64,000 bases of DNA from Rhodosalinus halophilus. Its GTDB lineage: Bacteria > Pseudomonadota > Alphaproteobacteria > Rhodobacterales > Rhodobacteraceae. Made by a program: the position numbers and the translations under genes. The stretch is from NCBI RefSeq assembly GCF_003298775.1, contig NZ_QNTQ01000004.1, forward strand, positions 62,001 to 126,000, given 5' to 3'. The notes below the pieces were generated by a model. That model ran no database searches and was not told the DNA's origin. It saw only the letters and a list, made by a program, of their open reading frames with translations. Below are positions 45,898 through 56,802 of the stretch, piece after piece. Every line of letters starts with the position of its first letter. Position 1 is the first letter of the stretch.

Positions 45898-46614
45898 ATG
45901 CGCCTCGTCACAGTCGCCTTCGCCCTGGCTCTCGCCGCCCCGGCTGCCGCGCAGGAGGTGGACCTCGAGCTCGTCTTGCTCGCCGATGCCTCGGGGTCCA
46001 TCGACACCGACGAAATACGCTTCCAGCGGCAGGGTTACGCCGAGGCCATCACCGACCCCTCGGTGCTCCAGGCAATCGCCGACACCGCCTACGGCAGCAT
46101 CGCCGTCACCTACGTCGAATGGGCCGCCGCCGACAGCCAGGGAGTCGTGGTGCCCTGGACGGTGGTCGCGGACGCAGACAGCGCGCAGGGCTTCGCCGAC
46201 GCCCTGATGGGTCCGCCGCGCATGGCCTACGGTCGCAACGCCATCGGCTCGGCGCTGCTGGCCGGCAAGCGACTGATCGAGGAGAACGAGATCGACGGCT
46301 GGCGCAAGGTCATCGACTTCTCGGGCGATTCCGCCAACAACTACTCCGGCCCCCCGATCGAGGCCGCCCGCGCCGAGGTGCTGGCGTCCGGCATCACGAT
46401 CAACGCGCTGGCCATCCTGTGCCGCTTCTGCTCGGGCCGCGCGGGCGGCGGCGCCAATCTCGAGGCGATCTACGAGGAGCGCATCATCGGCGGCCCCGGC
46501 GCCTTCGTCGTCACCGCCGACGACATGGAGAGCTTCGCGGACGCCGTGCGCCGCAAGCTCATCCTGGAGATCTCGGGCACCGTTCCCGGCGCCCCCACGG
46601 TCGCGGCGCGCTGA
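45898..46614 (+). CDS. secreted DUF1194 von Willebrand A-like protein
   Basis: 238 residues. Signal peptide (VAFALALAAPAAAQ), then a vWA-like fold with a metal-site motif DxSxS in VLLADASGSIDTDE. KVIDFSGDSANNYSG and GITINALAILCRFCSG follow, with a C-terminal MESFADAVRRKLILEI. DUF1194 proteins are periplasmic and uncharacterised. Two more family members lie in tandem at 55.1-56.5 kb. GGAGA lies upstream of the start, and the gene converges with the Hint-domain gene. Confidence 0.85.
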   Translation: MRLVTVAFALALAAPAAAQEVDLELVLLADASGSIDTDEIRFQRQGYAEAITDPSVLQAIADTAYGSIAVTYVEWAAADSQGVVVPWTVVADADSAQGFADALMGPPRMAYGRNAIGSALLAGKRLIEENEIDGWRKVIDFSGDSANNYSGPPIEAARAEVLASGITINALAILCRFCSGRAGGGANLEAIYEERIIGGPGAFVVTADDMESFADAVRRKLILEISGTVPGAPTVAAR

Positions 46615-46615
46615 G

Positions 46616-47626
46616 CTAGCCCGCCCGCAGCAGCGCCGCCTCGTGACGCCGGAGAAAAGGGCGGGCCGGCGCGCCGTAGGCTGCGGGGCCGTCCGGCAAG
46701 GCGGCCAGGACCGCCGCGCGGTCCGCCGGTGCCAGCGCCGCGAGCGCCTCGGGGCCGGGATAGAAGCTCTCCGCCACGAGTCCCTCGGCCAGCAGCAGAT
46801 CATGCCGGGGCAGCAACAGGTGGACGTATCGCACCGTGCCGCCCGGCACGCGCCGGATACCTCGCCCGTCCACCAGATGGGCTGCCGCGACCAGCACCTC
46901 GTCCGCCCCGAGCATCAGCTCTGCCCGCCAGCTGCGGATCAGCAGCCGATGCTGCGGTGAAACGCGCAGCGCCCGCGCATTGCCCAGCCGCCCCGCGGCG
47001 ATCTCGACCGGGGCCCATGCGCCGCCGGCCGGCATCTCGGTCGCCCCGGCCCAGAGCACGGGGCGCACCCCTCCGTCAGCCGTCAGCACCGCATCACCCG
47101 CGCGGATCGCCGCGGCCCGCCGCGGCCCGTCCGGCGTGGCGATCAGGGTTCCGGCGTCATAGCAGATCGGCGTCGCGTAATCCTCTGCCAGGAAATCCGG
47201 CCCCTCCTGCGCCGAAACCACCGTCAGCGGCACGCCCAGCGGCGGAAAGCCTCCCGGCCCACCGATGAAGGCCAGCCCCTCAACCGTCGCGTAGGCCGGG
47301 TCGCTGTCGTTCACGTTGAAACCCACGACGTCCCAGGTGTTGGTCCCGTCGCTGAGCGTCAGGCCGTATTCGGCCTCGACCCGTGTGCCGTCCCCGTAGG
47401 TCGTGCCGTTGAGCGTCTGATCTCCGTCCAGCCGCTGGCTGCCGTCGTTGTCGGCAAAGCTGCCGTCGTCGTCCCGCAGGGCGACCGCCAGCCAGTCCGG
47501 CGCATCCAGCGTGATGGTCCGCCCCACAAGGTGCGAGCCGTCGCCCTGCGTCACCCCGTCGAGCTGCCCGCCGCCGGAGATCGACAGGTTGCCCTCTTCA
47601 AGCACGTAGATCGTGTAGTCCGGCAC
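46616..47626 (-). CDS. Hint-domain (hedgehog/intein-like) protein
   Basis: 336 residues from GTG 47626. Residues 1-150 are an Asp/Gly-rich, beta-rich domain ([39 protein letters not shown]). A Hint domain runs from about 154 to 290: [33 protein letters not shown] gives the nucleophilic Cys, and [10 protein letters not shown] and ESFYPG follow. Such proteins are frequent in Rhodobacterales, usually annotated Hint_2 and possibly surface-attached or self-processed. No C-terminal partner (extein or GDE motif) follows, so self-cleavage would release the short tail. Confidence 0.8.
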   Translation of the reverse strand: MPDYTIYVLEEGNLSISGGGQLDGVTQGDGSHLVGRTITLDAPDWLAVALRDDDGSFADNDGSQRLDGDQTLNGTTYGDGTRVEAEYGLTLSDGTNTWDVVGFNVNDSDPAYATVEGLAFIGGPGGFPPLGVPLTVVSAQEGPDFLAEDYATPICYDAGTLIATPDGPRRAAAIRAGDAVLTADGGVRPVLWAGATEMPAGGAWAPVEIAAGRLGNARALRVSPQHRLLIRSWRAELMLGADEVLVAAAHLVDGRGIRRVPGGTVRYVHLLLPRHDLLLAEGLVAESFYPGPEALAALAPADRAAVLAALPDGPAAYGAPARPFLRRHEAALLRAG

Positions 47627-47743
47627 CGCTGCCCCCGTTTGCGCGACAGCGGTCTATCCCCCATTCGTGTTCAAAGAATGAAGCATCGGCGGCGGCAAGA
47701 CGGCCCATTGACCGCCCCCCGAAACCGCCGCATATCCCGCCTC

Positions 47744-49542
<1,799 letters not shown>

Positions 49543-49546
<4 letters not shown>

Positions 49547-49571
49547 CTTCTTTAACGTTTTTCGGTAATAT
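49543..49571 (+). promoter_or_regulatory. candidate promoter of the low-G+C islet
   Basis: GTGACT (49543-49548) and TAATAT (49566-49571) are spaced by 17 bases, overlapping the lepA stop codon and starting the A+T-rich zone. The start point would be about 20 bases before the TTG start of the first islet gene. Confidence 0.45.
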
Positions 49572-49598
49572 CTTGCTCGGAAGCATGCGTCACCGACC

Positions 49599-50072
49599 TT
49601 GACAACGACGAAGTTCGATTACGAGCCTTTGCTAGGACCGGGGCGCCATGAGTTTGATCGCTCCGAGTTGAGTTCGCGATTTGCTCGCGGCTTTGGAACT
49701 AGTCGAATAGAATTAAACTTTCGGCTACACGAACTACTCGACGCACTAGAGGAACTCGGAGTCGCTTGCCAGGTTTGGATAAATGGAAGCTACCTCTGCA
49801 ATAAGCCTGACCCTAATGATGTCGACGTCGTGATAATCGTTTGGCATGAAACATACAACGCGCTATCGGAAGCAGCACTCGATTTCCTAGATGAGATAAT
49901 GCAGCCGCACTTTCATGCACTGCCTGGCGTCGATGCATTTGTGTGTATTGAATACCCGAGGGGCCACGAGCTCTACGAGGAAGACAACCCAGATCAATGG
50001 GCCGATCTTTTTGGCATTGAGCACAGTGGCCAATGGCTCAAGGGATTTGCAGTAGTCTACGTTGAGCCTTAA
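49599..50072 (+). CDS. DUF6932-like / nucleotidyltransferase-fold protein of the islet
   Basis: 157 residues. The frame has no ATG or GTG between its upstream stop and the conserved region, so TTG 49599 is taken as start. After LLGPGRHEFDRSEL and RLHELLDALEELG comes INGSYLCNKPDPNDVDVVI: GS (63-64) then DVD (74 and 76), the GSx9DxD pattern of minimal nucleotidyltransferases. This resembles DUF6932-type proteins, assigned from memory. Nucleotidyltransferase-fold proteins occur in toxin-antitoxin and defence pairs. The gene is much lower in G+C than its neighbours and is joined to the next by a 2-base gap. Confidence 0.7.
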   Translation: MTTTKFDYEPLLGPGRHEFDRSELSSRFARGFGTSRIELNFRLHELLDALEELGVACQVWINGSYLCNKPDPNDVDVVIIVWHETYNALSEAALDFLDEIMQPHFHALPGVDAFVCIEYPRGHELYEEDNPDQWADLFGIEHSGQWLKGFAVVYVEP

Positions 50073-50074
50073 CG

Positions 50075-50986
50075 ATGATACCAGACGAACTTCTAGAAAA
50101 GGTGCGCAAGGACAGGGAGCGGGTTTCCAGACTCGAAGAATACATCTTTGAGAATCCGGATGATCGCGCCGCAAAGAGCAGCCTGCTTTCCTTAAGAAAG
50201 AGGCTTGGCCAATTTGAGCGGGAAGTGGCAGAGTTTGCCAAAGCGAACTTTATTGACTTTGTGAACTATAGAATAATAAATACTAATGCCCGGTATTCAA
50301 TAAACACAATCGCTGAGAGCCTGATAGGCTTCCAGCAAGGGTTCACGGCCGCCTACGACGCCAAGAAGCATGGTGCCAAGGAACGCGCCCGGTATTCGGA
50401 AGAAACTCTGTCGCGGACCGAGCTTTCTATTGAAAGCACTTACCAGGGCTCTTTTGGCTTCGTGCTGTACATCACGGACGAGCGCAGCCTGTTTGCCGGC
50501 GAGTTTGATGAAACGGTTGAAGCTATAGGAGATTTTCTCGAAATAGAGAGCGCCAATGAAGCGATAGATTGCACCCGACAACTTGGTCTCGCCGCCACTT
50601 CGAGGCTGTATAGGTGGGTCGCCGCCAATTTCCGAAGTGGTAACTCTGTTGACTACCAGTGGCGCCAGTCAACGGGGACCTTCAAGGGCCAACTGGTCCC
50701 GGTCGAGAGGTTCCACAAACTGAAAGACATTTTCGAATCTGCTGTAGATCTTGAACGGGAGCAACTACAACTGGAAGGGACACTTGTTGGGCTTGATACT
50801 GCGCGCGAGACTTTTCATTTTGTGCTAGATGACGGCTCAAACTACTTTGGCCAAATCTCGCCCGAGATCTCTACGGACCCGCACCTCGTTCCTAGGAGAT
50901 ATGTGGCTCACATTCTTTCGGAAGCCACTTTAATCCCGGCAACTGGTGAGCGAAAAGAACAGTATACTCTATTGGCATTGACTTAG
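50075..50986 (+). CDS. unknown partner protein of the islet
   Basis: 303 residues, family not recognised. The N-terminus is charged and helical ([41 protein letters not shown]), suggesting a coiled coil to about residue 58. The middle has a beta-rich [15 protein letters not shown] segment. The C-terminus ([45 protein letters not shown]) looks like a small beta-barrel module. No signal peptide or membrane helix is seen. Composition is low in G+C like the upstream gene, only two bases away, so the two were probably gained together. Its stop overlaps the thyX stop by four bases in convergent orientation. Confidence 0.7.
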   Translation: MIPDELLEKVRKDRERVSRLEEYIFENPDDRAAKSSLLSLRKRLGQFEREVAEFAKANFIDFVNYRIINTNARYSINTIAESLIGFQQGFTAAYDAKKHGAKERARYSEETLSRTELSIESTYQGSFGFVLYITDERSLFAGEFDETVEAIGDFLEIESANEAIDCTRQLGLAATSRLYRWVAANFRSGNSVDYQWRQSTGTFKGQLVPVERFHKLKDIFESAVDLEREQLQLEGTLVGLDTARETFHFVLDDGSNYFGQISPEISTDPHLVPRRYVAHILSEATLIPATGERKEQYTLLALT

Positions 50987-51897
50987 CGTTCATTCCCCAA
51001 CACTTCCCTGAACTCTCGCCACTCCCGCTTCGACAGCCCGCTCGTCTCCTGCGTCACCTCCTCGCCGGCCAGCATCCGGCGCAGGCAGTCGAGCGCCTTG
51101 GCCGACAGCGTCGCACCCCCCACCCGGTAGTCGAGGAAGGCCTGCCAGGCGAGCGGCACCCAGTCGGCCACCAGCCGCCCGATCTCTTCGGCGTAGACGC
51201 GGATCTCGTATTGCGCGTGGGCGTCGGCCCTGAGCCTCAGGAAGTGGAAGAGGTTGTGCAGGTCCGTCTTCCAGTACCACTGCGTGTAGACGTTGGCCGG
51301 CAGGTTCATCCGCGCCAGCTCCCGCGCAAGGCCCTGCTGCCCCTCGTCCGAGATCATCGCCTCGTAGTGATCGTAGCACCGCGCCGCGTCGCCCTTGAGG
51401 ATCTCCAGCACCCGCGCGGCCTCCTCCGGGCCCAGCACCTCGCCCCGGCCCTGGTTGTTGACCGTGGACTGCGCGGCGAGCGCCGAAGGCTCCGGGATGT
51501 AGAACTCCCGGTCGAGGATCGAGTAGCGCGCCGAGTATTCGTTCACGTTGGCCGTGCGGTGGCGGATCCACTGCCGCGCCACGAACACGGGCAGCTTCAC
51601 GTGCAGCTTGACCTCGCACATCTCGAAGGGGGTCGAGTGCCAGTGCCGCATCAGGTAGCGGATCAGCCCCTCGTCGTTCGAGACATGCCGCGTGCCGGCC
51701 CCGTAGCTCACCCGCGCCGCCTGCACGATCGCCGCGTCGTCGCCCATGTAGTCGATCACCCGGACGAAGCCGTGGTCGAGCACCGGGTAGGCGGTGTAGA
51801 GATGCGCCTCCATCCCCTCGGACACGGCGCGCAGCGTCTGCCGCGGGGTTGCGCGCTGCGCCTTGATCTCTTCTTCCTGCTCGGGCGTGAGCGGCAT
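50983..51897 (-). CDS. thyX: flavin-dependent thymidylate synthase ThyX
   Basis: 304 residues from ATG 51897, with GGAGG 8 bases upstream; longer in-frame extension is non-family. The ThyX motif reads [14 protein letters not shown] (112-125), and RMNLP-type [29 protein letters not shown] follows. It makes dTMP from dUMP using methylene-THF, FAD and NADPH. Its stop overlaps that of the islet gene. No thyA is in the window. Confidence 0.95.
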   Translation of the reverse strand: MPLTPEQEEEIKAQRATPRQTLRAVSEGMEAHLYTAYPVLDHGFVRVIDYMGDDAAIVQAARVSYGAGTRHVSNDEGLIRYLMRHWHSTPFEMCEVKLHVKLPVFVARQWIRHRTANVNEYSARYSILDREFYIPEPSALAAQSTVNNQGRGEVLGPEEAARVLEILKGDAARCYDHYEAMISDEGQQGLARELARMNLPANVYTQWYWKTDLHNLFHFLRLRADAHAQYEIRVYAEEIGRLVADWVPLAWQAFLDYRVGGATLSAKALDCLRRMLAGEEVTQETSGLSKREWREFREVLGNER

Positions 51898-52031
51898 GGG
51901 CGAATCCTCCACCACCAGATGAGTCCCGCCGCCACCATATCTTGCGGAGAGGGTCACGCCAACCACCAGATCGGGTGGCGGCAAATCCGCCTCAGTCCAC
52001 CGGAAAATTCCCACACCTCCGGGAGCTCACA

Positions 52032-52060
52032 TTGACTTTTCTGCGGAAGCTACGGATTTT
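52032..52060 (+). promoter_or_regulatory. candidate promoter of lipoprotein/Slam operon
   Basis: TTGACT (52032-52037), a 17-base spacer and GATTTT (52055-52060) resemble a housekeeping promoter, with a leader of about 34 bases to the ATG at 52101. I see no convincing Fur-like operator in the 203-base divergent gap with thyX. Confidence 0.5.
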
Positions 52061-52100
52061 GGCCGGAAAACACGCTTATCCACTGAGGCGGGACACGACG

Positions 52101-53228
52101 ATGACACGGATTCTGACGCTGCTTCTGGCGCTCGGCCTCGTGGCGGCCTGCACGACCGGGGACGAGACGAATCCCTTCAACCGCGCCGCGGAAGACGCCG
52201 GGGGCGACGGAACCGACGGCGACGCGGACGGCGACGCGGACGGCGACACGCCGCCCGGAGACGACGGCGAGCCGATCGAGAGCGACAGAGTCCTGCCGCC
52301 CGGCACCGCCTCGCCCACGCCCGATGCCGGCATCTTCCGTCGCGAGGCCCGCGACGAGGAACTCGGCAACGGCTTCGCCGAGTCCGTCAGCTATGACGAG
52401 CAGAACGATCTCTTCTATGTGGACAACCTCGGCTTCGACGGCGACAACTTCTACGCGCGCGACGATCAGGTTCCGAGCCTTGACACCGCCACGCCGGGCA
52501 GCCGCCGCGATACCGGGCGCTTTGCCGTTTACGAGAACACCGGCACTGTCACCGACCCGCTTAATTCCGAGCCGATCAACCAGTTCGCTCACAAGGGCAT
52601 CTACGCGGTCAGCATGTCCGGCTCCACCGAGTTCGCGATCGTGCGCACCGGCGCCTACCAGGGCTACGGCTTCGGCGGCTATATCTATCAGCGCAACGAC
52701 ACCGACGCGGCCGGCAATCCGGTCTCGGTGACCCTGCCCACCAGCGGGCAGGCGAACTATCAGGGAGAATACGCCGGCCTGCGCGACTTCCAGAACCGCG
52801 GCGGGTTGGAATATGTCTCCGGTGACGTGAACATGGCGATCGACTTCGAGGACTTCAACGATCCGACGGCAGTGCAGGGCGAGATCGTGAATCGCCGGGT
52901 CTACGCAATGGACGGCACCGACATTACGCAGACCATCGTCGATGCGCTGGGCACCGGGGGCTCCGCCCTCCCGATCCTGAGTTTCAAGGTGGGCTCCGGC
53001 GTTCTCGACGAGAACGGCGAGATCACGGGCGAGGCCTTCAGCACCTACGTCTCGGTCGACGGGTCGGGCAACGCCACGATCGAGGAATACGAGGCGGGGA
53101 ACTATTACGCGATCCTCTCCGGCGACAATGCCGAGGAGGTGGTCGGCATCGTTGTGGTCGAAGGCGAGGACCCGCGCAACGAAAACGTAACCTTCCGCGA
53201 AACCGGCGGCTTCATCGCAACCCGCTAG
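52101..53228 (+). CDS. predicted surface lipoprotein (transferrin-binding-protein-like barrel), Slam client
   Basis: 375 residues. Lipobox LGLVAAC (Cys 17), followed by an Asp/Gly-rich linker (GDGTDGDADGDADGD, about 34-48). The rest is beta-rich; YQGEYAGLRDFQNRGG, YVSGDVNMAIDFEDFND and AVQGEIVNRRVY recall the eight-stranded barrels of TbpB/HpuA-type surface lipoproteins. The Slam-type gene follows with no gap (TAGATG). By analogy it would be lipidated and flipped to the cell surface. The ligand is unknown. GAGGCGGGA precedes the ATG. Confidence 0.8.
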   Translation: MTRILTLLLALGLVAACTTGDETNPFNRAAEDAGGDGTDGDADGDADGDTPPGDDGEPIESDRVLPPGTASPTPDAGIFRREARDEELGNGFAESVSYDEQNDLFYVDNLGFDGDNFYARDDQVPSLDTATPGSRRDTGRFAVYENTGTVTDPLNSEPINQFAHKGIYAVSMSGSTEFAIVRTGAYQGYGFGGYIYQRNDTDAAGNPVSVTLPTSGQANYQGEYAGLRDFQNRGGLEYVSGDVNMAIDFEDFNDPTAVQGEIVNRRVYAMDGTDITQTIVDALGTGGSALPILSFKVGSGVLDENGEITGEAFSTYVSVDGSGNATIEEYEAGNYYAILSGDNAEEVVGIVVVEGEDPRNENVTFRETGGFIATR

Positions 53229-54596
53229 ATGGTGGGTCTGCGGCGCCTTCTCGAACGGGCGGCGCTGCTTCTGGCGCTGGCAGGCGGCCAGGTAGCCGCA
53301 GAGCCCGTGGCGCTTGGCCCCGAGGCGATGCGGCAGCTGGCCGCCGAGGCGATCGAGGCGGGTCAGCCGGAGCTCGCGCTGCCGATCACGGCGGCGCTGC
53401 TTGACCGCGATGCCGAGGATGGCGCTGCGCTGCTGCTTCGGGCGCGCGCCCTCCGCGACAGCGGCCGATACGACGAGGCCGCCGATGCGGCGCGGGCCGC
53501 ATGGGGGCTTTCCGAAACCGGCGCGACAAGGCATCTCTCGGCACTCGCCATGGCGCAGGCGCTCGCGTCTTCGCAGCGGCGGACACGCGCGCAATGGTGG
53601 CTCCGGCGTGCCGTGCATCACGCACCCACGCCCGAGATGCGGCGCCGCGCGATCGAGGACTTCCGCTACGTCCAGGCACGCAACCCTTGGTCCACAGAGT
53701 TCAGCTTCTCGATCGCGCCCCGCTCGAATGTGAACAACGGCAGCGCGCGCTCGGCGACACGGCTCTACGATCTACCGTTGGATTTCCGTCTCGACGGCAG
53801 CGCGCAGGCCCTCTCCGGCACCGAGGTCGCCGGTGGCGCGAACACCCGTTACCGTCTGAGCGAAAGCCGGCTGCACCGCACCGACCTTCTGCTGCGCGCG
53901 CATTACCGCACCTATCGCCTGAGCAGCGAAGCGCGGTCCAAGGCTCCGAATGCGAAGGGCAGCGATTTCGCCTTTGGCTCGCTCGCGGCCAGCTTCGCGC
54001 ACGAGGCGCGGCGCGACGCCGAAAGCCCGCCGTGGTGGGTCGCGGCGAGCGCGGGCCAGACCTGGTATGGCGGCGATCCCTACACCCGCTTTTTACAGCT
54101 CTCCGGCACGCAGAATTGGACGCTCGGCTCGCGGACGGGCGCGAACCTGTCGGTCACCGCAGAGGGCCAGCAAGGCCTCGGCGGCACGCCGGACAGCCGC
54201 AGTCTGCGCGTCGGTGCCGGCGTGACGCGGGTGCTCGACGGAGGCAGCCGGCTGCGCCTGGGTCTCGCCGCGACCGCAAGCCGCTCTGACGCGGCCTCGC
54301 GCGAGTTCGATCGGATCGAGGCCAGCGCGCGGCTCTCGCTCGCACGGCCTGTGCTGAGCATGGATCTGAACATGGGCTTCACAATCGCGGAGGATCACTT
54401 CCCGCAGGCGGTCTTCGGCACCGGCAGCAGGACGGACTCCGAGATCGCACTCGAGATCACCGCCGACCTGCCCGCGATCGAGTATCACGGATTCATCCCC
54501 TCGCTCACGCTACGGGCGGCGCGTACCGACTCGAATCTCGGACTGCACGATACCGAGGAAGTCGGATTGCAGCTTGGCTGGCGCTCGGCGTTCTGA
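53229..54596 (+). CDS. Slam-type outer-membrane surface lipoprotein assembly modifier (DUF560)
   Basis: 455 residues. Signal peptide (AALLLALAGGQVAAE), an N-terminal TPR domain from about 30 to 140 (PELALPITAALLDRDAEDGAALLLRARALRDSGRYDEAADAAR), then FRYVQARNPWSTEFSFSIAPRSNVNNGS, the start of the beta-barrel, with alternating strands to a terminal GWRSAF whose Phe is typical of outer-membrane barrels. Slam proteins, known from Neisseria and Moraxella, move lipoproteins to the surface. The client gene directly precedes it. Confidence 0.85.
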   Translation: MVGLRRLLERAALLLALAGGQVAAEPVALGPEAMRQLAAEAIEAGQPELALPITAALLDRDAEDGAALLLRARALRDSGRYDEAADAARAAWGLSETGATRHLSALAMAQALASSQRRTRAQWWLRRAVHHAPTPEMRRRAIEDFRYVQARNPWSTEFSFSIAPRSNVNNGSARSATRLYDLPLDFRLDGSAQALSGTEVAGGANTRYRLSESRLHRTDLLLRAHYRTYRLSSEARSKAPNAKGSDFAFGSLAASFAHEARRDAESPPWWVAASAGQTWYGGDPYTRFLQLSGTQNWTLGSRTGANLSVTAEGQQGLGGTPDSRSLRVGAGVTRVLDGGSRLRLGLAATASRSDAASREFDRIEASARLSLARPVLSMDLNMGFTIAEDHFPQAVFGTGSRTDSEIALEITADLPAIEYHGFIPSLTLRAARTDSNLGLHDTEEVGLQLGWRSAF

Positions 54597-54663
54597 TCTC
54601 GACAAGCCGGCCCCCTGCCCTAGACTGCCCACACGGGTTCCTGATGTATCAAGGAGGGTCTGC

Positions 54664-55092
54664 ATGACGATCCGCTACCTGCACACCATGGTCCGGGTGA
54701 AGGATCTCGACGAATCCAAGGCGTTCTACGAACTCCTGGGCTTGAGGGAGACCCGGCGCTGGGACAACGAGCAGGGGCGCTTCACGCTGGTCTTCATGGC
54801 GCCGCCCGGACAGGAGGAGACGCCGATCGAGCTGACCTACAACTGGGACGGCGACGAGGGCCTTCCGTCTGACAGCCGGCACTTCGGCCATCTCGCCTAC
54901 GAGGTCGACGACATCTATGAGATGTGCCGGCACCTGCAGGACCACGGCGTGACGATCAACCGTCCGCCGCGCGACGGGCGGATGGCCTTCGTCCGCTCGC
55001 CCGACAACATCTCGATCGAGCTGTTGCAGAAGGGCGAGCCCAAGGCGCCGGCCGAACCCTGGGCCAGCATGGAGAACACCGGGCATTGGTGA
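54664..55092 (+). CDS. gloA: lactoylglutathione lyase (glyoxalase I)
   Basis: 142 residues. RYLHTMVRVKDLDESKAFYELLGLRE opens the fold with metal-ligand His 7; PIELTYNW, RHFGHLAYEVDDIYE and DNISIELLQKGE give the other ligands. It converts the methylglyoxal-glutathione hemithioacetal to S-lactoylglutathione. AAGGAGG precedes the ATG. The stop overlaps the GTG of the next gene (GTGA), so the DUF1194 genes are coupled to it. Confidence 0.95.
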   Translation: MTIRYLHTMVRVKDLDESKAFYELLGLRETRRWDNEQGRFTLVFMAPPGQEETPIELTYNWDGDEGLPSDSRHFGHLAYEVDDIYEMCRHLQDHGVTINRPPRDGRMAFVRSPDNISIELLQKGEPKAPAEPWASMENTGHW

Positions 55093-55763
55093 GGGCGCTC
55101 GCCCTCCTGCTCGCTCTGTGGGGCGGGAGCGCAGCGGCGGATTGCCGGCTCGCGCTGCTCCTCGCGCTCGACGTCTCGAGCTCGGTGGACGCCGCGGAGC
55201 ACAGGCTGCAGCGCGAGGGCCTCGCGGGGGCGCTGGCCGCGCCCGACATCCGTGCCGCGATCCTGTCGGGCGCACCGGGCCATGTCGCGCTCGCCGTCTA
55301 CGAGTGGTCGGGCCGCAATCAGCAACAGGTGCTGGTGCCCTGGACCGCGCTCGACACCAATGGGGCGATCGACGCCGCGGCCGCCAAGATCCGTGCGGCG
55401 CCGCGCAGCTTCTCGCGCTTTCCGACGGCGATCGGTTATGCGCTGGGATTCGGCACGACGATGTTCCGGCGGGGGCCCGACTGCGCGCGTCGCGTCCTCG
55501 ACGTCTCCGGCGATGGGATCGGCAACGACGGTTTCGAGCCCGTGCACGCCTACCGGCACTTCCCCTTCGCCGGCATCACGGTCAACGGGCTCGCGGTGGG
55601 CGGTCACGATCCGCAGGTGCTCGACTACTACCTCTTCGATCTGCGCCACGGCCCAGACGCCTTCGTCGAATACGCCGAGGGCTACGGCGACTTTCGGCGT
55701 GCGATGGAGCGCAAGCTCTTCCGCGAGATCGGCGGGATCGTCGTCGGCCGGGCCGGGGAATGA
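55089..55763 (+). CDS. secreted DUF1194 protein, tandem copy 1
   Basis: 224 residues from GTG 55089, in the four-base GTGA overlap with gloA; a TTG one codon earlier is possible. Signal peptide (LALLLALWGGSAAA), metal-site motif DVSSS in LLLALDVSSSVDAAEHRL, VLDVSGDGIGNDG, GITVNGLAVGG and a C-terminal YAEGYGDFRRAMERKLFREI. Its nearest relative is the next gene. Confidence 0.83.
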   Translation: MRALALLLALWGGSAAADCRLALLLALDVSSSVDAAEHRLQREGLAGALAAPDIRAAILSGAPGHVALAVYEWSGRNQQQVLVPWTALDTNGAIDAAAAKIRAAPRSFSRFPTAIGYALGFGTTMFRRGPDCARRVLDVSGDGIGNDGFEPVHAYRHFPFAGITVNGLAVGGHDPQVLDYYLFDLRHGPDAFVEYAEGYGDFRRAMERKLFREIGGIVVGRAGE

Positions 55764-56458
55764 AGGCAGCGCTCGCCGCGGGTCTGGCGCTGCTCGCCGC
55801 CCCGGCGGAGGCCGCCTGCCGGCTCGCCCTCGCGTTCGCGCTGGATGTCTCAGAGTCGGTGGACGCCCGCGAATACCGGCTCCAGCTCGACGGGCTGGCC
55901 GCCGCGCTCGAGGACGAGGCGGTGTCGGAGGCGCTGCTCGCCCGGCCAGAGAGTCCCGTGGCGCTGGCCGCCTACGAATGGAGCGGCCCCGAGGCGCAGC
56001 GCGGCCTGCTGCCCTGGACCCGGATCACCGATGCCGCGGCCCTTGCCGCGGTCGCCGCACGGCTTCGCGCGACCGAACGGGCCCTGGCGCCCGGTCCCAC
56101 GGCGATCGGCGCCGCGCTTGCCCATGGCGCGAGGCTCATGGCGGAGGGTCCGGTCTGCTGGCGGCAGGTGATCGACATCTCCGGCGACGGCAAGTCGAAC
56201 ACGGGCCCTGCGCCCGGCATGATTCGCCGGGCCCTCGGCCGCATCACGGTCAACGCGCTCGTCGTCGGCTCGGACGGCGGCGACTGGGTGGACCGGCGAC
56301 AGATGCAGATCGGCGAGCTATCGAGCTACTTCCGTGTTGAGGTCATCCGCGGCCCGGAGGCCTTCGTCGAGACGGCGCTGGGTTACGAGGACTTCCGCCG
56401 CGCCATGACGCGCAAGCTGCTGCGCGAACTCGAGACGCGCACCGTCGCACGGCAGTGA
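55760..56458 (+). CDS. secreted DUF1194 protein, tandem copy 2
   Basis: 232 residues, ATG overlapping the previous stop (ATGA). Signal peptide (LAAGLALLAAPAEAA), DVSES in AFALDVSESVDAREYRLQLDG, QVIDISGDGKSNTG, ITVNALVVGSDGG and ALGYEDFRRAMTRKLLREL. It aligns with the upstream gene along its whole length, so a tandem duplication followed by divergence is the likely origin. Confidence 0.83.
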   Translation: MKAALAAGLALLAAPAEAACRLALAFALDVSESVDAREYRLQLDGLAAALEDEAVSEALLARPESPVALAAYEWSGPEAQRGLLPWTRITDAAALAAVAARLRATERALAPGPTAIGAALAHGARLMAEGPVCWRQVIDISGDGKSNTGPAPGMIRRALGRITVNALVVGSDGGDWVDRRQMQIGELSSYFRVEVIRGPEAFVETALGYEDFRRAMTRKLLRELETRTVARQ

Positions 56459-56488
56459 CCGGCCCCGGACCTGCCTCTCGCCCCCCGG

Positions 56489-56788
56489 TCAGTCGGCCGC
56501 CATCTCGCCCATGACGATCACCGGCGTGACCGGCGTGAAATTCGGAATGTCCGCCTGCGTTTCCGCCCCGTGCGCGTCGAGCGCGGCGAGGCCCGTTGCC
56601 CGATCTGGGAAGCGCAGCTCGGCGATCAGCTGATAGGGCGACGCAGGGTCCATCTCGGACGGGCGCCAGTATCCCATCTCGCTCATGCCGGCGGGTTCAA
56701 GCAGGCGCCGCACCATGGGCAGATGGGTGTCCCGATAGTAGCCGAGATCGAACTCGCCCGGCGGGTAGAGCACCGACACGACGAACAT
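56489..56788 (-). CDS. EthD-family small protein
   Basis: 99 residues from ATG 56788 (GAGGAAGG upstream). The dimeric alpha-beta barrel pattern of EthD proteins is visible: VVSVLYPPGEFDLGYYRDTHLPMVRRLL, then YQLIAELRFPDRATG and NFTPVTPVIVMGE. EthD relatives support degradation of organic compounds, though the exact role is unknown. It is the last gene of the carboxylase/thiolase operon, 14 bases after the thiolase. Confidence 0.85.
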   Translation of the reverse strand: MFVVSVLYPPGEFDLGYYRDTHLPMVRRLLEPAGMSEMGYWRPSEMDPASPYQLIAELRFPDRATGLAALDAHGAETQADIPNFTPVTPVIVMGEMAAD

Positions 56789-56802
56789 GAGCCTTCCTCC
56801 CT

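Noticed and set aside
51898-52014. Extended ThyX start at 52014
   Set aside because: The extra 39 residues do not resemble ThyX, and GGAGG 8 bases before ATG 51897 is a stronger start.
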